DNA of 6,866 bases from Bryobacterales bacterium (GTDB lineage Bacteria > Cyanobacteriota > Vampirovibrionia > Obscuribacterales > Obscuribacteraceae), in the NCBI GenBank assembly GCA_903970295.1, contig CAJCHQ010000503.1, positions 1-6,866 on the forward strand, written 5' to 3'. The position numbers and the translations under genes were made by a program. The notes below the pieces were generated by a model. The model was not told the DNA's origin, ran no database searches, and saw only the letters and a program-made list of their open reading frames with translations. Positions 1 to 5,229 of the stretch are shown here, piece after piece. The stretch's first letter is position 1; each line of letters starts with the position of its first letter.

Positions 1-152
1 GAAGAATTGGTTGTGTTGGTGAGCACCAGGTTACCGTCGCCGGCTTGCATAACGAGGCTTATCAGGCCGTTGGGCGATACGAGGCTCTGGCCGGGCGTAA
101 GCTCTTCCGCGGAGCCGAGGTAGGTTACGCTGTTGAGAGGGTTGTATGGCAT
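1..152 (-). CDS. Bulb-type (B-lectin) mannose-binding-like protein, N-terminal fragment
   Basis: Partial gene: its ATG is at 152-150 and it runs off the left edge after 50 codons. The translation reads LTPGQSLVSPNG at residues 18-29, followed by LVMQAGDGNLVLTN at 33-46. This is the repeat of bulb-type lectins (GNA/B_lectin family, beta-prism II), which bind mannose-type sugars. The canonical sugar pocket is QxDxNxVxY. Here one residue is inserted (Q36-A-G-D39-G-N41-L-V43) and the final Tyr is Thr45, so this first site may be weak or degenerate. There is no signal peptide: the lectin repeat starts almost at once after MPYNPLNSVTYLG. The mRNA has only a weak purine-rich SD (AAGAGA) before the ATG. 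GC is about 58%, against about 30% in the spacer upstream. Family bacterial members include lectin-like bacteriocins and surface or cytosolic lectins; the missing part would be needed to tell. The domain call is fairly sure, the function is not. Confidence 0.72.
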   Translation of the reverse strand, partial: MPYNPLNSVTYLGSAEELTPGQSLVSPNGLISLVMQAGDGNLVLTNTTNS

Positions 153-174
153 GTTTCTCTTTTCGAGTATCGAC

Positions 175-191
175 TTTATACTCTATGTCAA
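175..191 (-). promoter_or_regulatory. Possible promoter elements upstream of the lectin gene
   Basis: On the minus strand a perfect TTGACA (191-186) is followed only 5 nt later by TATAAA (180-175). They are too close to be the -35 and -10 of one promoter. TATAAA alone would place a start about 15 nt before the lectin ATG, but the hexamer 17 nt upstream of it (AGTTTT) is a poor -35. TTGACA has no convincing -10 at 16-18 nt. The position in the AT-rich gap is right for a promoter, so this is listed with low confidence. Confidence 0.25.
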
Positions 192-282
192 TACTTGAAA
201 ACTATGTTTAGTCTGACTCTTTCCTTCGCTTTTGGTGGTTTTTGGAAAATTGCAATAAAATTTTCGAATTGGCAAATCTCGC

Positions 283-306
283 TTTATTCGAATTTTTATT
301 CGAATT
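283..306. repeat. Two perfect tandem copies of a 12-bp AT-rich unit with TTCGAA palindromes
   Basis: TTTATTCGAATT occurs twice back to back (283-294 and 295-306). A shorter relative, TTTTCGAATT, lies at 261-270. Each unit contains the self-complementary ATTCGAAT, so the two copies can also pair as an 8-bp stem with a 4-nt loop. The array ends directly at the stop codon of the 366-aa gene (309-307). It has no GC-rich stem and no T-tract in the direction of the minus-strand genes, so it is not a convincing intrinsic terminator. It could be a protein-binding site or a 3'-end structure. The repeat is seen directly; the role is unknown. Confidence 0.6.
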
Positions 307-1407
307 TTAATTAAACGAATCAAAATGATGCCGGTGTCGATGTTTGCTCGTCGTTTTGCCGTTGCTCTCATCGTGGCCTGCCGAGGCCGCACCAGATGCG
401 GTGCCAGGAACCGCCGGCACGGCTGCCGGCATGCTCGAATGCGAGTCGAATAAAGATTTTGTCACCGGACGGCGCTCCGTCCCAGCTGGGGCCTGAGCGA
501 ATTTGATCGGCTCCGGGGCTGCCACCTTGGGTGGTGGAGTCGGCGCTACTTGAATTGGAATTTGGGCCTGTGCCGCCTGAGCTGCAGACGCTTCTGACGC
601 TTCCAAAAACTGTTGCAAGTTGGTCGCTTCGGCGGTCGGCTGAGGCAATGGTTGCACCGCAGCATTCGATGAAACGCCGACCGAAGAGGAATCGGGATTG
701 AATTTGTCGTACCAAACCTGCACGCATTCGATCAGTTTTTTGTCGAAATCCGGTGAATATGGTGATGGCAGAAACAAAATTCTGCCTCCCTGGTCGCCGG
801 CAACCAGTTGAGCCGAGATGCATTTGCGTGGTCCGGCAGTGGCTAGTGTGACGTATCCTTCGGTGAGGAAGTCCTGGCGGATAATAGTGTTCCATTCCAA
901 ACCAGGTTGACCAAAGTAAGCGGCAAACTCAGAGCCCTCTCCTTGTTCGGTCGTTTCGACGACGCGTCCGTGAGAGACGGCACTCATGTGGCGAATATTG
1001 TCGTCCGGAGAAGAATCAGGGGCCAGACTTTCCAACCAGGCGTAATTGTCGATCGCCAGATTGTCTCCTTGCACGAGGAATGGTCGGCACAGATAGTAAA
1101 CCAGCAAGCCGCCCTTTTCCAAAAAACTGACCAGTTCTAAAATGCGCTTACTCTTCAAATCATCAAGGATCGTTTGCAATGGCTGATCTGTCGGGATCGT
1201 CGCGGAGGTGAGTCCTTCTGCCAACTTGGTGTCTATGTCTTTTTGCAATTCCAAATCTTTGTCGAAGATGTGGAAGATGCTGACTGGGTTGACGATGATT
1301 ACTTTGTAAGCATCCAGTGCGCGAGCTTTGCCGACAGTAAAGTAGTTTTCTTCGCCAAAGCCGGGGCAGTTCACCCTGAGGATCTGCTCCTTTTGAATGC
1401 TGTTCAT
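307..1407 (-). CDS. Uncharacterised two-part protein: compact N-terminal domain and Pro/Ala-rich, His-ending tail
   Basis: A 366-aa protein that I do not recognise. Residues 1-236 look globular and mixed alpha/beta, with strands such as YKVIIVNP (34-41), an amphipathic stretch ending LVSFLEKGGLLVYYLCRP (92-109) and GGRILFLPSPYSPDF (207-221). The alternation of 'xxVIIVNP', 'FLEKGGLLVYYL' and 'GRILFLP' resembles Rossmann/glutamine-amidotransferase-like folds in which a late 'G(R/K)I.FLP' strand is common, but no catalytic Cys-His-Glu set can be named. Residues 237-366 are low-complexity, rich in Pro, Ala, Ser and Gln, and end in KHRHRHH (355-361) just before the C terminus. There is no signal peptide or membrane segment, so it is probably cytosolic with a disordered tail. 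The ATG at 1407 is supported by GGAAAGG (1421-1415) 7 nt upstream. It lies 131 nt downstream of the HAD gene on the same strand. That it is a real gene is likely: long, good SD, protein-like first part. Confidence 0.8.
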   Translation of the reverse strand: MNSIQKEQILRVNCPGFGEENYFTVGKARALDAYKVIIVNPVSIFHIFDKDLELQKDIDTKLAEGLTSATIPTDQPLQTILDDLKSKRILELVSFLEKGGLLVYYLCRPFLVQGDNLAIDNYAWLESLAPDSSPDDNIRHMSAVSHGRVVETTEQGEGSEFAAYFGQPGLEWNTIIRQDFLTEGYVTLATAGPRKCISAQLVAGDQGGRILFLPSPYSPDFDKKLIECVQVWYDKFNPDSSSVGVSSNAAVQPLPQPTAEATNLQQFLEASEASAAQAAQAQIPIQVAPTPPPKVAAPEPIKFAQAPAGTERRPVTKSLFDSHSSMPAAVPAVPGTASGAASAGHDESNGKTTSKHRHRHHFDSFN

Positions 1408-1414
1408 TTCGCTA

Positions 1415-1421
1415 CCTTTCC
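1415..1421 (-). promoter_or_regulatory. Shine-Dalgarno of the 366-aa gene
   Basis: GGAAAGG on the minus strand, 7 nt before the ATG at 1407. It fixes the start of the uncharacterised gene. The 131-nt gap behind it also holds a perfect TTGACA (1506-1501), but no good -10 lies at the right distance, so no promoter is called there. Confidence 0.65.
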
Positions 1422-1538
1422 AATAGATACGTTTCGGGGCTTACTTTTTCTTATACCCAGCGATCTTTGCCCCACCCACGAGACTCAATCGCAATTTTGA
1501 TGTCAAGAGATAAAAATCGACTCTTACTCCTTCCTGGT

Positions 1539-2231
1539 TTAGAGTGGCTCATGAAGCAGTTTTCCCGACTGCGCCCAGTGAGATATATCGAGCTCATTCA
1601 GGCTGCTGAGCCGTAAGTCGGCTTCCGAGTGATCCTGGTACTTTGTCGCCTGGCACGGAATTGCAACACATTGCATGCCAGCCGATTTAGCGGCGCGAAT
1701 ACCGTTTACTGTGTCTTCGATCACCAGACAATTTGTGGCTGGAGAGCCCAGACGTTCGGCAGCCAGGAGGAAAATGTCGGGGGCTGGTTTGCCGTTCTTG
1801 ACCTCCTCACCGGAGGTGAAAGCCAGAAAATATCGCTTAATTTGCAAATTTTGCACAACCAGATTGATCGCCCGTTTCGTCGCCATTGATGCTACGCCGA
1901 TCTGGATTCCAAGCGAATGAGCCTGAGCTAGGATTGCTTTGACGCCCGGTCGAGCTTCGGTTAATTTGGCCAATAAAGAGGCCAGCATTTCTTCTTTACG
2001 GGTGAGAAATTCTTGGGCTGAGAGGGGTAATTGATAGCGTGAGACCAATGCGTTGGCGCAATCTAGATCTTTGCGTCCGAGAAATTCTCGATTATCAGCC
2101 TCTGTATATTTGATGCCGAAATCGGCAAGCACGCTTTGAAATGATTGCAGATGCAGAGGTTCGGAATCGACGAGGACTCCATCCATATCAAAGATTAGCG
2201 CTCGGGACGCGGGGCCCTCACTTTCAGTCAT
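1539..2231 (-). CDS. HAD-superfamily hydrolase (beta-phosphoglucomutase/phosphoglycolate phosphatase-like)
   Basis: A soluble phosphatase or phosphomutase of HAD subfamily I, 230 aa with the start chosen here. All four HAD motifs are present. Motif I is FDMDGVLVDSE, with nucleophile Asp15 and acid/base Asp17. Motif II is Ser115 in GVASMATK. Motif III is Lys148 in NGKPAPD. Motif IV is Glu172-Asp173 in VIEDTVNG, binding Mg2+. The helical cap (type C1) lies between motifs I and II. The substrate cannot be read from sequence: sugar phosphates, phosphoglycolate or nucleotides are all possible. The frame stays open to an ATG at 2330, but the extra 33 residues are basic/polar, unlike HAD N-termini, and would leave only 20 bp to the divergent ispH. 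The ATG at 2231 puts motif I about 14 residues in, as is usual. No SD precedes 2231, but TATAAT lies exactly 7 nt upstream, so the mRNA may be leaderless. Confidence 0.9.
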   Translation of the reverse strand: MTESEGPASRALIFDMDGVLVDSEPLHLQSFQSVLADFGIKYTEADNREFLGRKDLDCANALVSRYQLPLSAQEFLTRKEEMLASLLAKLTEARPGVKAILAQAHSLGIQIGVASMATKRAINLVVQNLQIKRYFLAFTSGEEVKNGKPAPDIFLLAAERLGSPATNCLVIEDTVNGIRAAKSAGMQCVAIPCQATKYQDHSEADLRLSSLNELDISHWAQSGKLLHEPL

Positions 2232-2238
2232 GGCAAAG

Positions 2239-2244
2239 ATTATA
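2239..2244 (-). promoter_or_regulatory. Perfect -10 hexamer 7 nt before the HAD gene ATG
   Basis: TATAAT on the minus strand (2244-2239) is followed by CTTTGCC and then the ATG at 2231. A start site 7 nt after a -10 would fall on the A of ATG, giving a leaderless transcript, which fits the lack of a Shine-Dalgarno. The hexamer 16-18 nt upstream is a poor -35 (CCGATC/CGATCA), which lowers confidence. Confidence 0.4.
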
Positions 2245-2350
2245 TCTCTGCCTGAGTCGTTGATCGGGCTACTTTGGCTGAAGAAGAGCTCTTGGTTACA
2301 ATTTGATCTGTGTCTGAGCCGAACAGGCATAATTAGATAGAGTCGAAGTC

Positions 2351-3556
2351 ATGGGGCGCGCGGTTTTGTCGAAAACAAATGCCAATTATCATCGCAAAGG
2401 ATTTGGCCTGAAGGCCGAAGTCGACATCGAGTTGAAGCGAGCTTATCAGTCTGATCTGGTGGCGCGTTTGCGAAACAATGGCAACGAGCTGACTGTGGGC
2501 GACGTGACGATCCGCCTCGCGCAGGCATTCGGATTTTGCTGGGGTGTCGACCGGGCGGTGTCGATGGCTTACGAGACGCGCAAGCATTTTCCCGACAAAC
2601 GCATTTGGATTACCAACGAAATCATTCACAATCCGGTAGTAAACAGTAACTTGCGGGCAATGAACATTGACTTCGTGCCCGTCACCAATGAGGGCGGTAA
2701 GGATTTCAGCGGCATTAAGGAAGGCGATGTCGTCATTTTGCCGGCCTTCGGCGCCAGCATGCAAGAGATGCAATTACTCGAATCTCGCCGCTGTGAGATT
2801 GTCGACACGACATGCCCCTGGGTTTCGCGAGTCTGGGTGCGCGTGGCCAAATACGATCATATGGAATTCACTGCGATCATTCACGGTCAATACAATCACG
2901 AAGAGACGATTGCCACGTCGTCGCGTTCGCTTCAGTATCTGATTGTGCAAAACATCGAGGAAGCGCAATGGGTGTGTAATTACATTTTAAAAGGTGGAGA
3001 TAGAGAGGAATTTCAGCAAAAATTTCATGCCGGATGCTCTTCCGGTTTCGATCCTGAAGTGCATTTGCTGCGCGTGGGTGTGGCTAATCAAACCACCATG
3101 CTCAAAGGGGATACAGAAAGAATCGGCAAGATGTTCGAACAGACAATGCTTCAGAAATTTGGTCCCGAAGATCTGGACCTGCATTTCCTCAGCCCTGGTG
3201 ACACCATCTGTGATGCCACTCAAGAGCGTCAAGATGCAATGCTCAAATTAGTCGATGAAAAGCTCGATTTGATTCTCGTCATCGGTGGTTTCAATTCTTC
3301 AAACACCGGTCATCTTCAGGAGATCGCCCGCTCAAAAGGATTGCCGTCCTATCACATCGACGGACCAGATTGCATCGGTCCAGGCAATTCCATCGTCCAC
3401 AAAGCTCCGCACAGTCAAAATCGCGAACGCACCGAGCACTGGTTGCCGCCGGGCAAACAAGTGATTGGTGTCACAGCCGGTGCTTCTACTCCCGACCAGG
3501 TGGTGGCGGAAGTTCTGGAAAAGACTTTCGCTCTGGCTGCGGCCAAAACGATCTAG
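2351..3556 (+). CDS. ispH: 4-hydroxy-3-methylbut-2-enyl diphosphate reductase (IspH/LytB), cyanobacterial/plant type
   Basis: Last enzyme of the MEP pathway: it reduces HMBPP to IPP and DMAPP using a [4Fe-4S] cluster and electrons from ferredoxin or flavodoxin. The three cluster cysteines are Cys63 ([11 protein letters not shown]), Cys155 ([11 protein letters not shown]) and Cys287 ([13 protein letters not shown]). Active-site parts are His93 (NEIIHNP), His179 in [11 protein letters not shown], Thr248 (NQTTML), Ser316/Asn318 (GGFNSSNT) and Ser379 (AGASTP). At 401 aa it has the N-terminal block NYHRKGFG (12-19) and the internal insertions of the cyanobacterial/plant form, absent from the E. 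coli protein of about 315 aa. The ATG at 2351 matches the usual length ahead of NYHRKGFG. No strong SD is seen; TAGAGT lies 7 nt before the ATG. The gene is divergent from the HAD hydrolase, and its TAG overlaps the stop of the convergent flavoprotein gene by 4 nt. Confidence 0.97.
   Translation: MGRAVLSKTNANYHRKGFGLKAEVDIELKRAYQSDLVARLRNNGNELTVGDVTIRLAQAFGFCWGVDRAVSMAYETRKHFPDKRIWITNEIIHNPVVNSNLRAMNIDFVPVTNEGGKDFSGIKEGDVVILPAFGASMQEMQLLESRRCEIVDTTCPWVSRVWVRVAKYDHMEFTAIIHGQYNHEETIATSSRSLQYLIVQNIEEAQWVCNYILKGGDREEFQQKFHAGCSSGFDPEVHLLRVGVANQTTMLKGDTERIGKMFEQTMLQKFGPEDLDLHFLSPGDTICDATQERQDAMLKLVDEKLDLILVIGGFNSSNTGHLQEIARSKGLPSYHIDGPDCIGPGNSIVHKAPHSQNRERTEHWLPPGKQVIGVTAGASTPDQVVAEVLEKTFALAAAKTI
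3553..3556. other. CTAG shared as stop codons by two convergent genes
   Basis: The palindrome CTAG contains the TAG stop of ispH on the plus strand (3554-3556) and, read on the other strand, the TAG stop of the flavoprotein gene (3555-3553). The reading frames therefore overlap by four bases, and no intergenic terminator can fit. The mRNAs must have complementary 3' ends. Confidence 0.9.
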
Positions 3557-4524
3557 CGCGGCGCGGCGCTTTCCGAAGTGTTTTCGGCAGTGTCATTAGC
3601 CTGGGCGCCATTCAAGTAAGCAATGATCCCCCGTGCCGCTAAAACGCCCGAGCCCATGGCAGTCGCGATGCGCGGATAGCCACCAGAAACGATGTCACCG
3701 GCGGCAAATACACAAGAAGCCGAAGTCGCCAAATCGCCATTGACGATCACATGTCCGTCTTTGTCACATTCGACCTGGTCTCTGAATGGTTCTGTATTTG
3801 GTGTATAACCGATTTTGACAAAGAGTTTGTCGACGGCTATGTTGCGCACACGTTTTGTCTGTTTGGAGGTCAAATGGAGACTGTTGATGCGTCCGGAACC
3901 GGATATGGTATCAACTTCGGTATGTTCGAAAACTTCGATGCGGTTGTTCGCACGAATCTCTTTCACTAAATCAGGACGAGCACTCCACTGATCCGAGCGA
4001 TGAATCAAATAAACCTGGTCTGCAGCTTTAGCCAGATCAAGGGCTTGCATTGCCGCGTTATCTCCGCCGCCGACGACTGCCACACGCATTTTGGCAAATC
4101 TCTCGGGCGGGTCATAATTTCTGTAGAGAATGTCTTCGGTAAATGTACTGGCTCCAGGTATGTCCAGCCGTTTCAAGCGGTTGCCTGTGGCCAACAGGAT
4201 GGTTTTGGCGCGATACTCCTCGCCATTGGTGTGGACTTTCTTGCCGGCCAGGTCGAATTTTTCCACCCCACGAGTGACGGCAACTTTTAAATTGGTGCGG
4301 CTGCACAAATCGGCCAGGTTGCGGGCGAGGATGCTGCCATCTTTGTAATATCCGGCAGCAAAATCGGTCACTTCCGATGGCATCTCATGAAGCTGCCCGC
4401 CCGTCGTATTGTGCCGCTCGAGAACCAGACACTCGACCCGGGCCATGGAAAGCTCCAGAGCACAGCTCAAGCCGGCAGGTCCACCACCGACTACGATGGT
4501 GTCGAACAGGCGATGATTGCTCAT
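3553..4524 (-). CDS. Thioredoxin-reductase-like FAD/NAD(P)-dependent oxidoreductase lacking the CxxC
   Basis: A 323-aa soluble flavoprotein of the low-molecular-weight thioredoxin reductase fold. The FAD Rossmann motif is [10 protein letters not shown] (11-20), GGQL follows at 42-45, an ATG motif of the FAD domain is at 112-114 (LLATGNR), the NAD(P) motif is [10 protein letters not shown] (150-159) and the second FAD motif is [23 protein letters not shown] (271-293). The redox-active CATC that normally precedes the NADPH motif is absent: [13 protein letters not shown] (131-143) stands there, so it cannot reduce thioredoxin in the usual way. The NADPH 2'-phosphate loop HRRxxxR is HRSDQWSAR (175-183). 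Comparable CxxC-less relatives include TrxR-type ferredoxin/flavodoxin-NADP reductases. Electron transfer to a ferredoxin is therefore a possible job, and IspH next door needs one, but this is inference. The tail (307-323) is polar and low-complexity. The ATG at 4524 has no SD; GATAAT lies 7 nt upstream. Confidence 0.88.
   Translation of the reverse strand: MSNHRLFDTIVVGGGPAGLSCALELSMARVECLVLERHNTTGGQLHEMPSEVTDFAAGYYKDGSILARNLADLCSRTNLKVAVTRGVEKFDLAGKKVHTNGEEYRAKTILLATGNRLKRLDIPGASTFTEDILYRNYDPPERFAKMRVAVVGGGDNAAMQALDLAKAADQVYLIHRSDQWSARPDLVKEIRANNRIEVFEHTEVDTISGSGRINSLHLTSKQTKRVRNIAVDKLFVKIGYTPNTEPFRDQVECDKDGHVIVNGDLATSASCVFAAGDIVSGGYPRIATAMGSGVLAARGIIAYLNGAQANDTAENTSESAAPR
3555..3573 (+). 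terminator. Weak GC-rich stem-loop after ispH, terminator doubtful
   Basis: AGCGC (3555-3559), a 6-nt loop GGCGCG and GCGCT (3566-3570) can form a 5-bp stem, followed by only TT and then CC. The stem begins inside the ispH stop codon and lies within the 3' coding end of the convergent gene. The T-run is too short for a confident intrinsic terminator; the repeat also simply encodes the Ala-Pro-Arg tail of the other gene. Confidence 0.2.
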
Positions 4525-4531
4525 AAAGAGA

Positions 4532-4537
4532 ATTATC
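4532..4537 (-). promoter_or_regulatory. -10-like hexamer 7 nt before the flavoprotein ATG
   Basis: GATAAT (4537-4532, five of six consensus bases) is followed by the 7 nt TCTCTTT and then the ATG at 4524. No SD is near; the closest purine run, GGAGAG, is about 18 nt away. The layout is the same as at the HAD gene and again suggests a leaderless mRNA. No good -35 is seen at 16-18 nt; TTGCAT occurs but with a 22-nt spacer. Confidence 0.35.
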
Positions 4538-4610
4538 GGCGGCTCTCCATTTAGACCTTATGCAAGCCTAATTTACAGGATCAGAAGCCCTTTGAACCAC
4601 AAGCACGGCT

Positions 4611-4629
4611 TAACCTTTGGCAAAGGTTA
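4611..4629. repeat. Perfect 8-bp inverted repeat downstream of queD
   Basis: TAACCTTT (4611-4618), GGC, AAAGGTTA (4622-4629). The stem can be extended by a G-C pair to leave a 1-nt loop. It lies 42 nt after the queD stop codon in the 147-nt gap before the flavoprotein gene. Neither strand has a T-tract after the stem, so it is not a standard Rho-independent terminator. It may be a processing or Rho-linked 3'-end hairpin of queD, or a dimeric regulator's operator. No further gene is visible in this gap. Confidence 0.5.
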
Positions 4630-4671
4630 GGGAAAATTCCAAGAGGCTGTCTCCTCGGTGGTCGAATTTCC

Positions 4672-5100
4672 TCAGGTGGCGTCGCCTGCTTTCACTTCAC
4701 ATCCCCGGTAAGTGGCGTAACAAGCGTGTGTCTCCCACAACGTTACTTCACTGACTGGGAAATTTTTCGAAGCGAGGAAATCATAAATCAGCCGCGCTAT
4801 ATTTTCGGCAGTCGGGTGCAAATCCACAAGTCTGACTGGCTCGTTAGCAGCAATCAGAGTTTTGGCGATGGGGTCGTCTTTGTACAAAAGCATCTGGTGG
4901 TCGAATTGTTCATCGATCCACTGGCCCACCGCTTCTTTGATTTCGGAGAAATCGAGAATCATGCCGTCTGCTCTCAGTGCAGGGGCTTGCACCGTTATCA
5001 CAGCTTTGGCGTTATGACCATGCAATTTTCTGCACTTACCGGCATGGTTAAGCAATCTGTGGCCATAGCAAAAGTGTATATCTCTGGAAATCTGGTACAT
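4672..5100 (-). CDS. queD: 6-carboxy-5,6,7,8-tetrahydropterin synthase (QueD)
   Basis: Zinc enzyme that turns 7,8-dihydroneopterin triphosphate into 6-carboxytetrahydropterin, an early step to preQ0/queuosine. The zinc ligands are His14 (FCYGHRLL) and His27/His29 (KLHGHN). Catalytic Cys23 stands in C-x3-HGH, the spacing of QueD (mammalian PTPS has C-x5-HGH), which favours QueD over a biopterin-type PTPS. Further motifs are GMILDFSEIK (46-55), FDHQML with Asp67/His68, HPTAENIA (95-102) and the late Glu123 (LWETHACYATYRG). At 142 aa it is longer than E. coli QueD (about 120) because of a loop after FDHQML, seen in many COG0720 members. The start at 5100 is set by AGGAAG just upstream and by the family N-terminus; the frame stays open to an ATG at 5229, but those 43 residues are unlike the family. 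No other queuosine gene is in view. It is divergent from hemE. Confidence 0.93.
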   Translation of the reverse strand: MYQISRDIHFCYGHRLLNHAGKCRKLHGHNAKAVITVQAPALRADGMILDFSEIKEAVGQWIDEQFDHQMLLYKDDPIAKTLIAANEPVRLVDLHPTAENIARLIYDFLASKNFPVSEVTLWETHACYATYRGCEVKAGDAT

Positions 5101-5103
5101 TGT

Positions 5104-5109
5104 CTTCCT
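5104..5109 (-). promoter_or_regulatory. Shine-Dalgarno of queD that decides its start
   Basis: AGGAAG (5109-5104), with the AGGA core 5 nt from the ATG at 5100. It supports the 142-aa start over the upstream in-frame ATG at 5229. Confidence 0.75.
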
Positions 5110-5190
5110 GGCTCGTATCAGAGCTGTGCATTCTGGGCTCGAGAAATTTTGGGCACATGGAGAATTTTTGCCGAATTTCTTGTGGTTGTG

Positions 5191-5198
5191 ATTATAAC
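5191..5198. promoter_or_regulatory. Symmetric overlapping -10 elements for divergent queD and hemE
   Basis: ATTATAAC reads TATAAC on the plus strand (5193-5198) and TATAAT on the minus strand (5196-5191). Each lies toward its own gene. The plus element would start hemE transcription near 5205, giving a leader of about 25 nt that contains the SD at 5218-5222. TTGCCG (5168-5173) with a 19-nt spacer is a possible -35. The minus element would give queD a leader of about 84 nt; its -35 is poor and I see no preQ1 riboswitch pattern in that leader. Divergent start sites from a shared symmetric -10 are known in bacteria. This remains a prediction. Confidence 0.4.
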
Positions 5199-5217
5199 CG
5201 CCGGCAATTGTAGAGAG

Positions 5218-5222
5218 CGAGG
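5218..5222 (+). promoter_or_regulatory. Shine-Dalgarno pointing to a non-AUG start of hemE
   Basis: CGAGG, with GAGG 7 nt before TTG at 5230 and 13 nt before GTG at 5236. The in-frame ATG at 5314 has no SD at a workable distance; the GTGAGG nearest it ends 17 nt away. Confidence 0.5.
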
Positions 5223-5229
5223 TAAACAA

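Noticed and set aside
241..275. AAAATT/AATTTT stem between the lectin and the 366-aa gene as a terminator
   Set aside because: The stem has no G-C pairs and would be too weak; symmetry is expected by chance in a 30% GC spacer.
368..895. 175-codon open frame on the minus strand inside the 366-aa gene
   Set aside because: Same strand but another frame of a gene with a clear SD; the translation is rich in Arg/Ser/His/Gly with no recognisable domain, typical of an out-of-frame shadow.
907..1500. Two plus-strand frames of 77 and 108 codons opposite the 366-aa gene and its leader
   Set aside because: Antisense shadows with no SD and no protein-family features.
1501..1506. Perfect TTGACA on the minus strand upstream of the 366-aa gene
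   Set aside because: At 16-18 nt downstream there is only TCTCGT-like sequence, not a -10, so no promoter was called.
2232..2330. 33-residue N-terminal extension of the HAD hydrolase starting at ATG 2330
   Set aside because: The residues are unlike HAD N-termini, would leave only 20 bp for the divergent ispH promoter, and contain the TATAAT at 2244-2239.
5101..5184. preQ1 riboswitch in the possible queD leader
   Set aside because: The leader of about 84 nt lacks the conserved preQ1-I or preQ1-II sequence blocks that I would expect; no pseudoknot pattern was seen.
4726..5229. Open frame upstream of hemE, which would add 168 residues to its N-terminus
   Set aside because: It runs antisense through most of queD, shows no HemE similarity, and a good SD lies at 5218-5222 just before a plausible start. 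The openness is a by-product of queD codon use.
5101..5229. 43-residue N-terminal extension of QueD
   Set aside because: AGGAAG directly precedes the ATG at 5100, QueD proteins start close to this point, and the extension overlaps the predicted divergent promoter.
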